Shown here: one piece after another, positions 13,101 through 22,300 of the stretch
Numbering within the stretch: position 1 is the first letter of the stretch
Layout: every line of letters starts with the position of its first letter
Assembly: GCF_902459465.1 (NCBI RefSeq)
Contig: NC_047068.1
Coordinates: forward strand, 18,499,195 to 18,563,194
Length of the DNA stretch: 64,000 bases
Source of the DNA: Asterias rubens
Lineage: Eukaryota; Echinodermata; Asteroidea; Forcipulatida; Asteriidae
Reading direction: 5' to 3'
Position numbers and translations under genes: made by a program
The notes under the pieces: generated by a model
Seen by the model: only the letters and a program-made list of their open reading frames with translations
The model's database searches: none
Told to the model about the DNA's origin: nothing

Positions 13101-16100
13101 GGCTAGACTGGATGCAAATGGTCTAGAGTATGGGCTCTTGTCATGACACTAGAACAAATAGTGTATAAATGTCATGTGAGTTGTGAACCAATCACACTTA
13201 TCAGTAAGAGAAGGGGGTTTAACTCAGTTATCTTGACATGGTTGGTTGCAGGTTGTGCCTCACTACCTTGTATACCTTTAGGATACAAGGTGCCACAATA
13301 TATGGGTCTCATATTTCAATCAAAGCTCTGCATTTACCTTTAGTTCAAATAATCGGCGCATTTAGAGGGATGCTTATCTAAAGGGAGATAAGATCTGAGT
13401 AGCACTACTGTTACAGACCTGGAAATAACCTAAGTGTCAGACACAAATTTACATTTTCCTCATTGAGTGCCCCTAACCAGAGGAAAATAACCATGCTCCA
13501 TCAAGAGTGAAGTTTGAGGCCTGCTGATAACTTGCTGAATGACAAAATAAGACTATTGTGGACATACGGAAAGGTTTGCGGTAACACCATGTAATGACTA
13601 TAATGAGTTGGGGTGGTTCTGAAAAAAAACCGTTGGTTTCAACTCGATGTTTCAATCAGATGCTCTAAACGTCTTCTAGAGAAAGCTGGACTCTGATGCT
13701 GCATGCTGCTAATAAACTCATGTATTGTGGACATGTGTGGATTTATTAGAAGCTATGTATACTACCTTGGAGTCCATGGGCGGTATCGTTCCTCTTGCTC
13801 CGTATTCTGCTTGTTTTGGATCTGAGGATTTCTTATCTCCACTGTGAGTGAAAAATCAAACTTCAATATAATCTAAAGTGAATGCTTACACAGCCCCAAA
13901 CTGTCTTATTCTTTGGTTTAGTTGCAGGGATTCGTTGGCTAAAGGTACTTGTTCAGGTACTTGCCCACCAGTCTGCGCACAGAGTCCATCGGACCACAAC
14001 ACACTTGCAGGATAATGCTGTTCAAACAGCATTCATAACTTTCAATAACCCCTCTTTCTGTATAAATGTATACTACAAGCACCTTAGAGTACCTTGTTGG
14101 TAGATACATGCGCTATACGTGTATAACACTTTGATGTTATTATGTTTCCTCTTTGGTGTCCTTTATGTGTGAATGTGAAGCTATGTTACATAAAATCACT
14201 ACATAGTCTGTCTTAACTTAAAATTTAATGGGTATAAAAAACTTACCAATGTCTCCAATTTTGAACTTTGAAGCCAAGTCAAAGATGTAATTCTCGGAGC
14301 CCCAGCATGTTCCATTGATGAAATCCATAGGAGAATCTCTAATTGTAAAGCTGATCAAACCTCGGTCATTGTTTGGATCTTCACAGAAAGAGTAAATGTG
14401 CTTTGTAAATAGGTTGTTAACATGTTGCCTAATTGTTCCCCTTATCAATCTGACAATGTTTCCAGCTGCCTTGTGCTAGCTTCCCGTATTGTAAGTCCTT
14501 TTTTCTTTTTGCTTTCTCCCCTCTTTGTTCCCCTTATTATTCTTCCCCCAACCCCGTCCCTTCTACATCAACTGTGGTAGGATGGCTCTGCAGAGATGCT
14601 GGTCACCAGGGCCAAATTTCATGGCTCTGCTTTTTACTGAATTATGCGCTTCGATCACCATTCTCCGTTCACTGGACAAGCGGCAAGTTTCTGAGCTAGC
14701 TGTGTAGGCGAATAGAACACCTAGTAATGTCGAGTAAGCACAGCACAAGCAAACATTATCTGCTAGTTTGTGAAATATGCTTGACGTAAGCGTGGAATTC
14801 CCTGCTAACGTAAGCGCCGGCTCTTTGCTTTTGGTAAAGAGTAGAGCCATGAAGTCGAGCCCTGTTCCATTTTGCCACTCACTATAGCAATTACTTTTTA
14901 AATAATTGTATTGTATACCAATAGTTTTTGATTCCCTTTACTGGAGGTTGAAACTTTACTGTTACAGATTTTGTTTTATAAAGCAAGTACTCGTTCTAAT
15001 AAGACTATCTCTTACTTGCAGTACAAATAATCAAATACCCACCCAATGGTTGTGACTTAGAGCTAAGATTGCAGGACCTTTTCTCTCAATTACTTGCTTA
15101 CCTGATTTACTTGGAATTGTTTTTGGCTGCTGTTTTGAAATCACAAGTCCAATAATGACCTGAAAAATAAAAAAAAATAAAAATTAGGTGTCTGTTTATA
15201 ATAAACATGTTTGTTAAAAATAAAGAAAAGTACACATTTTTGTTCAATATTTCAGACTTAGTTAAATAGCTCCATGCAGGTGTTTTTATGTTTGCCAGTG
15301 AATTCTGCCAGTAAAACACACGGCCTGGAATTACACATTGTTTTAGGGCTGGCCTTGGCAGGGCAAAATTTCGAAAGGGCACAAACAAGGCCAGCAGTAG
15401 GCGGGCAAACAAAAACATAACAACAGAATATAATTATAATAAAAGTATGCCTAGCTGCCTAGGCTATTTAACTAAATAATTATTTTATTTTTAACCAGGA
15501 CCAGGTTATGTTGTAACAATTTATATTATAATTATAAACCTTTATTGAAACTAAATTTTGTTTTTAAAAATTAATAATAGTAAATAAAAATAATATTGTG
15601 AAAAGAAGATAGGCCCTACACAGTGATACATGTAGGCCCTAGTTAGTACTGTAGGCCTACTAATTCATTAAAAATTGTGACTTTACTCCCCAACCAAGGT
15701 CCTTGAATTGAGCAACAGGAGTTGACATTACACGAAATAGAAGGCCATCAATCAATGACAATCCTGACAATGGCAATGCAAGTAAAAACATACGGTAAAC
15801 GAGTCTCAGCGCCACTGGCCACTAGCTACACGACAGCTTGAGTATAATAACTTATAAGCCTATCAATATTACTTATCAAAGTACCACCATTTTGTAGGTA
15901 GGATTGGCATTAATTGAGTGCACATAAACCATGGTTACTTACTGCATTTGCTGCATTCGGTGTGATGTTCTTTAGCTGTATCTCGCCGCCGTCATTGCAA
16001 GCGGCAGAATTACCAACAACCGAGCTGTTTGGTGGGTTTTGATAATTATTTTGAACACGAGTTCCGTCTGGCCACCTTTTCTGTGTCCCGAAGTCACCTG

Positions 16101-16131
16101 AGAAGCTTCCAACATTCCCAGACCACGCCAT
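7142..16131 (-). CDS. MEIOB: MEIOB, meiosis-specific OB-domain protein (13 exons)
   Basis: Single-strand-DNA-binding OB-fold protein related to RPA1. In vertebrates it works with SPATA22 in meiotic recombination after synapsis. Exons in transcription order: 16131-15943, 15159-15102, 14378-14247, 13841-13766, 12853-12661, 12210-12110, 11445-11393, 10848-10753, 10397-10305, 9747-9600, 9098-8903, 8142-8056, 7225-7142. All junctions are GT-AG with matching phase, giving 501 residues against about 440-470 in mammals. Diagnostic blocks shared with human MEIOB include SFTIRDSPMDFINGTCWGSE (first OB fold), QRCEVKLYDET, the LSTI-DVY segment and LERCKVYFK near the C-terminus. A zinc-binding set C380-x2-C383-x12-C396-x4-C401 spans the exon 10/11 junction. 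The N-terminal 60 residues are Gly/Asn-rich and longer than in human. Orthology is from remembered similarity. Introns hold only repeats. Confidence 0.93.
7384..7580. mobile_element. Two tRNA-like SINE heads
   Basis: Two fragments face each other in the last MEIOB intron: a minus-strand head at about 7384-7420 (box-A-like GAGCTAACTATT complement) and a plus-strand head at 7506-7575 (GGGCTGGATAGCC, then GGTTCAAGTCC). Neither folds into a full tRNA. Confidence 0.5.
8469..8531. repeat. 21-bp tandem repeat, 3 copies
   Basis: Three consecutive copies of CATCCCTCACAGTTACCCAAG with a single A/G difference. Located in the intron between MEIOB exons 11 and 12. Confidence 0.9.
8545..8745 (-). mobile_element. 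tRNA-derived SINE
   Basis: The minus strand has a tRNA-like head with B-box GGGTTCGAATCCCAC. It is followed by a tail shared with the copy at about 20,960-21,120, and a head-only copy is at 56,850-56,910. It lies inside a MEIOB intron. Confidence 0.6.
9300..9470. mobile_element. Small palindromic MITE
   Basis: Nested inverted repeats: TGGATGTGATTTCTCTACAAA on the left pairs with TTTGCAGAGAAATCACATCCA on the right, and GTGGCTCACTTG pairs with two copies of CAAGTGAGCCA. Located in the intron between MEIOB exons 10 and 11. Confidence 0.75.
9960..10180. repeat. Dispersed repeat R1, copy 2
   Basis: Shares the AGTTCTAAAAAGAACT palindrome, CTCTAGTCATC and the GTAGATACACTTGG end with the copy at 28-360. 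It lies in the intron between MEIOB exons 9 and 10, with a further diverged copy at about 10,490-10,620 in the next intron upstream. Confidence 0.5.
11180..11360. mobile_element. Palindromic MITE family M1 (AGAGCTGCTTAAGCA)
   Basis: The ends carry CAAGCTGCTTAAGCA and TGCTTAAGCAGCTCTATAAA, the hallmark of a family found at least ten times in the window. The best full copy is 25,074-25,320. Confidence 0.65.
11471..11770. repeat. 134-bp tandem duplication
   Basis: Two diverged copies of about 134 bp, starting near 11,471 and 11,605. Both contain the segment AACAGTGGYATACCCAAGTT. It lies between MEIOB exons 6 and 7 beside an M1 element at about 11,872-12,070. Confidence 0.75.
12300..12655. mobile_element. 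M1 fragments and an M3 end abutting MEIOB exon 5
   Basis: Two M1-type pieces (12,301-12,430 and 12,505-12,600) are followed by CCAAGGCAACGTGTCCCT, the terminal motif of the M3 foldback family, ending about 10 bp from the exon 5 splice donor at 12,660. Confidence 0.6.
13555..13690 (-). repeat. Dispersed repeat R1 in a MEIOB intron
   Basis: Carries GGTTTGCGGTAACACCATG, GGTTCTG and CAACTCGATGTTTC, the reverse complement of the 29,925-30,035 copy. Confidence 0.55.
14600..14855. mobile_element. Short TIR element in a MEIOB intron
   Basis: Imperfect inverted ends: GGGCCAAATTTCATGGCTCTG near 14,608 and its relative, complement of AGAGCCATGAAGTCGAGCCC, near 14,842. No coding capacity. Distantly like family M1. 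Confidence 0.55.
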
Positions 16132-16353
16132 AATTCAAGTGTTTTTGAGATTCTGTTCAATAACTCACCTCACCGACTCGAGCTTTTGTCGCCGCTGCGA
16201 AAAATGAACACAAAAGTGTCCCTTTAAAAATGGCGCCTTTATTTACAAAGCAACGGAAATGGCACAATTTCATTGGTCGAATGTTTAATTAAATGTGTGA
16301 CGTATTTACAGGGGGCGGTACCGTGCGTGACTCCTCTCATCACAACAAACAAA
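16132..16353. promoter_or_regulatory. Bidirectional promoter, MEIOB / C17orf75
   Basis: Only 222 bp separate the two divergent ATGs. It contains a CCAAT box (ATTGG, 16272-16276), a CRE/ATF-like TGACGTA (16298-16304) and a GC box GGGGCGG (16312-16318). No TATA box is obvious. A YY1-like AAAATGGCGGC overlaps the C17orf75 start codon, and AAAATGGCGCC lies at about 16,227. This is the usual make-up of a CpG-type housekeeping promoter shared by two genes. Confidence 0.7.
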
Positions 16354-19300
16354 ATGGCGGCCGAAATGGATGGCGAAAACGGATCATCAAATCTGACGCA
16401 AGATTTTTCATCTGGAGACCACAAGTTAAGGCACTATTTCGCATTGTATACATACCATGCTAATAGGTACGTGATCCACATGATTTATCAGTATTTTGTG
16501 GGGAAAACTCGCTCAAACTTGCTTACAGATTTAACAATATATAAAATGACACCGGTTTACGTTGTGACAACTCGACCTTCGTTTTGACATAACGTGATGG
16601 GGACTGACGGTACAAACGCACGGCTCGTAGTAGGGGGTCAAATTCGGGGCAGCTCGACATTTGATACAGATCCAACATCTTGTAAATTGCAGCACTGGTT
16701 GACGGACGGTGGTGGCATGTCTACGTTCACACAGTAGATCATCAAATTTTAACCAACAAATTGAATTAACTGTTTAATTATTTGTGTTTACTTCTTTGGC
16801 AGTTCATCAAGGTCGAATTGGTCATTTTCATCCATCACCTCAGCCGATCAAAATTGTTCTGGGTCACTTTTATTTGATTATCGAGTTTACATGAATTTGA
16901 AAAGATTTGATTCAGGATCAACTTGTTAGTCACTTGAGTTACGATAACTGCAGCAGATTTAATAATAAGTAGACAATTTTGTTAAATTTTATATCAAGAT
17001 GTATATTACCATTAATGGCATTAGGGATCTCTTTTTTACAGGCCCAGTATTCAGGAAGTCGGCCAAGAAGTTGACAGGAATGATTCAACGGTCGCTAACT
17101 TCCTTCAGAGGGAAGCAACGTCAAACAGAGATTTTAGGTAAGCGAGATGAAAGGAGTGAAATACAAGAGGTTGAATTATCTGGAAATTAGTAGTGGATTA
17201 CTTCAATTAGTAATAATATCTGTTCAACGAATCTCAATACGTCTCAGAGTGCAGGGTATGTATTAAAGTGTTGTTACTCTTAAAATTAATAGCAATAAAG
17301 CATATTGGTTAGAAGATAGCAGCTTTCGATAGTGTTTAGCATTTTGAGAATCATTTCTCTTTGAAGTTATAAGATTATGAAAAAATTTGTCAGTTTTTAT
17401 CCTCAAAAATTTGAATCTGAGAACTGTTACTTAAAGTGAGTATTGTCTCTCAAATTGTGTATTCCAATTTCGGATTATTCTTTGTGCGCAAACGTAATCA
17501 CAAGAATTTGTTTGCAACATCCCAAAAACTTGACCACCTTTTGAAATGAAATTTGTTAGGTAACTGTATTATATACAATAAAAACAAGCAAACGGTTCCA
17601 AAACTTTCCGGATTTTTGAACAGAGAACCATGGTTTTCTCGATATTAAATACGTATTTGTCAATTTCTTTTTTTTCTGCACACAGTCTCTCAGTTATCGC
17701 AACGGACCTAATTGCTGAACAAGAAACTGAACTCAGAGAGTTTATATTCAAGAGGTTATCTCGAGGGACTGTGTATGGTGGCAGTGGAAACGTCAACACT
17801 GTCGACATAAGGTACGATAGGTTTCCACCAAAGGTTTATATTCTTGGTATCTTGTACATGACGTTGCAATAATCGTAGCGCTACATACTGCGACCGTCGG
17901 GAGGATAGACGGTTACAGATATCACAACTGGTAAACTTCATGACTTGATTGTGTATATCTTGACCAACCCAAAGCTCATCAGCTGTTGTAGGGTTGAAGA
18001 CATTGATACTCCACTAGGATATTGACATTTTCAGTGTCGGCTTAAAGGCAGTGGACACTGAAAGTTATTATTGGTAATTACTCAAAATAATCATCATAAA
18101 ACCTTTCTTGATTACGAGTAATGGGGAGAGGTTGATAATGATAGTATAGAACATTGTGAGAAACAGCTCCCTCTGAAGTGGCGTAGTTTTCGAGAAAGAA
18201 GTAATTTTCAAAAAATTTGATTTCGAGACCTCAAGTTTAGAATTTGAGGTCTCGAAATCAAGCATCAGAAAGCACACAACTTAGTGTGACTAGGGTGTTT
18301 TTTTCTTTGATTATTATCTCGCAACTTCGATGCCCGATTGAGCTCAAATTTTCACAGGTTTGTTATTTTATGCATATGTTGAGATACACCAACTGTGAAG
18401 ACTAGTCTTGGACAATTATAATATTAATAATAATATCGAAGTCTTATATAGCGCACATATCTACCAAACAAGGTACTCAAGGCGCTGAGTATATACAAAC
18501 TTTCAGAAAGATAGGTTATTGCAGTGATGAATTCTGAGCCCCAACTATTTAGCACCTTATAAGGGTTTACAAGGTGCTACGGCGCATTAAGCAGCCACAA
18601 CCAGGAACACCGGGGCGAACCCCTTCTCTTTTCGATTAGTGCACTGGGTTCTTTTACATGTGTTACATAACACATGGGACCAACAGCTTTACGTCCCATC
18701 CGAAGGACGAAGCAATGGTTAAGTGTCTTGCTCAAGGACACAGTGTCACAGCTGGGGATTCGAACCCACACTCTGCTGATCAGAAACACCAGAGTTTGAA
18801 TTCGGTGCTCTTAACCGCTCGGCCACGACACTTCCACAATTACCAATAGTGTCCACTGCCTTTAATGCCCGATAGCAATTGATAAAAACATGAATAAATG
18901 CTCTGGGATAAATCCTCTGGGATGTGTAAATCTTATTGTTGTGATAAGTTCCTTCATGTTTTCGGCAATCAAAACTTACAAAATCCATCGTGCTTAATAT
19001 TAAAAATATTTGACTCCCTATCTGGCCTATCAGGTCAAATCATTATACACAAAGTATACACTTAAGTTTGAGATAATTGGTTGTGGCTAGGCAGAAACTG
19101 CCTTAAAAGTTTCAATGTTTTTTCATTTCCGGATTTATGTTTTGCTGCAAAGTTATTGTTGCAAAAAGGCATAGAACTTGCATTGATTTCACAGTTCACA
19201 GTACGTATATAAACCTTGCTCAAGAAGCACTCATTTACAGTCAGTTTTAATATGTTTCCTCTGCACTAAGTGCTTTGTTGTCATTACTATACTATTATTA

Positions 19301-22300
19301 TATTTCTCCTTCAGCAATGAACCATTGTCATGTTACTACTATCTCCTGAGGCAACAGACCATTCCAGATGATTCTGAGCTCGACCAAGATGAGCAAACGA
19401 ACACCTTCTACACATCTATCGAGTACGTTATCTGTTTACTGATGGACACAAGTGCTGCATTGGAGCTATATCCTTGCATGAATTTAAACAATGAACTCGC
19501 CCAACCCTGGGCTACGTGGTTGTTGTAAGGACAATATTCTAACTTTTTATTGTGAATTACTCATGAAAACTTGTTAGAGGCACTTAGGCAATGACCATGG
19601 GCACAGAGGCAATTGCCCCCATTGCCTCCATGATTTATAAGGACTGTATCGTTCGCAACACAAAAATACTGTTACACACATTACATTTAAACTTGCACAG
19701 ATAATGTATCTGAGATTTAGTGCTTTTGCACTGACACAGAGATTTAGGTGGCCGTCGGTCTAAAAGACTATGGAATTGGGACCCTAGGGGAATAGAAATA
19801 AGGCATCAAAATAATACACAGTTCTTACAATAATATACAGAAAGCGTCACTTTTGGCGAGCGCATCAAAGCCCTGATTATTTTTACAACAGGTATGCAGA
19901 GCGCTAGTTGAATGATACTAATAAAGCTACACCTTGATAGGGTTTAACAAAGTGATGCATCACAATCTGCAGCTAATCATGCAAGAAACATGGGGCAAAC
20001 ATTTCTCTTAACGATAAAGTGTGCTAGCACTGGTACTTAATTCATTTAATAGTGCATTACACAAAATAATGCTCTTTACCCACACAAAGAACTATAAGAG
20101 ATTATGGTTAAAGTGTCTTGCTCATGGACACAAGTGTCATGACTTGAACCCAAGCCAAACTTTAGTTCAGTTCACTAGACCACTCAGCCACAACACCCTC
20201 TTTGTGTCATTCTAACAGAATAATACTTTTACTATGATTATTTTTTTCTTGACTCTCTAAACACATTTCGTCCTGAGCTTGATGCCTACAGTGAAGGTCT
20301 CCTTGCAGTATTGGATTCAGAGGCAAGTTCCAGACTTGGTTGTTTTGTTTTTGAAAGGGCAAGGGCACAAAGGTATTTTTTCCTTGAGGTCACCCTACAG
20401 TATGAGGAAATTGTTACCGGAGCATTTCAAAAGCACCAAGGCAATGGCCAGGGGGCATGGAGGCAATCGCCTTTGTTGCTTCCATTAAGTATCAGGCTTG
20501 AAGTTTACAATGACCTTAAATATTCAAATAACAGTGTGAGCCACCCATCCTTGGTAGGAAAATAGTAGATCATTCACTATTAGAAGTCCATGGAATAAAG
20601 AGTGTCTCGCCCCAAGTCAGCTACGAGAAACAAATGTTCCAGAGTTTGTACAGTATAGACTTGTCATAGAGTAGCTATCCAAACAGTATGCCAGCCCCCC
20701 TCCCTATTCAGTTTTGAATAACAATACTCATTGGTTCTTATTTCTTACAACTATGTTATTTTTCTTTTCAAACAGGCTAAGGAATTAATCAAGATTCAAC
20801 ATTACCTTGAGCAGTGGTACCAACAGGCAGCTGAGTATGTGTGCCGATGTACAGACAGATTCCAAGATGATCTCTCGCTACTGATACACACGGTAAGAAA
20901 GAAAACAACAAATAATCCAACAATTTGAGGGTTGTTGTTTTTTGTTTTACCCATATACGATTTAGGTTAGCACTGTATACTAACTCAGTACTTTCCCCAG
21001 CTCTGTGAAACACAAATCACAGGCTTATTACTTGGGTGGGATTCAACCCCACGACCTTTGCAATTCTAGAGGAGTGTCTTATTAACTAGAGACCACCGAG
21101 ATTGCCCGGTAGCTTGAGGCCGTTTTGAGGTTCGACACGTAGAAAATTAAATAGAACAGGATTTGAACCTATGATCTTGAGATCAAAATGTTCCGGCGCT
21201 CTACCAAGTGAGCTATCCAGCCCTAATGTGATTGTTTCTCATGTTGTGGCTGATGATTTACAACAGTGTTTTGATCATGCTGAAGAAGAGGTAAACATGT
21301 ATCACAAAGTCCAAAATAGAAGACCATTGCCATAATTTTGGTTGTTGTATAGCGCTCATTCACACACTCTGCTGATCAGAAACACCAGAGTTTGAGCATG
21401 ATAATAGGATCTTTATGTAAGATATTGTCCAACTTTTTGTAAGCCAACCTAAACGATTTTAAGGATTATACCAATATCAATTTTAATGTAATTCTTGTTT
21501 ATTTTTAGGCATTACTTGATGAAAAACTAAATTACATAGGAGGGGATGAGGAATTAAGATCTGATGTTACAAAGTGAGTAGTGTTGAAGGTAGGGTTAAT
21601 GGTAGGGTCTTAGATTAGTTTTTGTACAAACAAGTTTAAACACAGCTGAAAGTTTCAGCTGAATGCATTTCTGCTTGCAGAGAAAACAGTAAAAATTTGT
21701 CATGTTTTTTTCTCAAGAACTTTGAATCCATCCTTGTTTAGGAAGGAGAGAGGGTCTGACCTGCATCTCTGACCATAGCAATTGCGAAGGGTCACCAAAA
21801 ATTCTTGTTATACCTCTGTGCAAATTGTGAAGTTTGATTGGTCGAGAACCAATCATGTGAAGCGCAACAAAAACGCATGTTACGTGGCTCACGACGCGCC
21901 GGGTAACATGAAAAGTGATGTACACCGGGTGTACATCACCTTGATCGTTCCCAGCGTTGGTCGATTTCGCGCTGTGTACGAAACAACCGCGGGTTAGAGG
22001 AAGTTGTTTCTCGTTCGTCTGCTTATTAAACAATGAATAGTCCACCGTAATAATGTTTGTAGATGACAACAGAACTTCGAGAAGAGGAATAACAATTATA
22101 CAAAGGTATAACAAAACAATTGTTGCACGTTGTGACTGGGGTCCATGGGTTTTGTACACATTCGAGGGAAAATGGCACCCTCGGCTTCGCCTCGGGTTCC
22201 ATTTTCCCCCTCGGGTGTACAAAGCGCCATGGACCCCATCACAGCGTGCAACAATTGTATAATGTATGAATCGTTTCTTAGACTGGAATGTTTTGGGCTA

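Noticed and set aside
20265-20322. GT-AG alternative with acceptor CCTGAG|CTTGATG for C17orf75 exon 5
   Set aside because: Its phase does not fit exon 4, and it loses the conserved LFRPELD block.
21713-22222. 169-codon frame on the minus strand
   Set aside because: It lies across a foldback element in an intron, with no recognisable domain.
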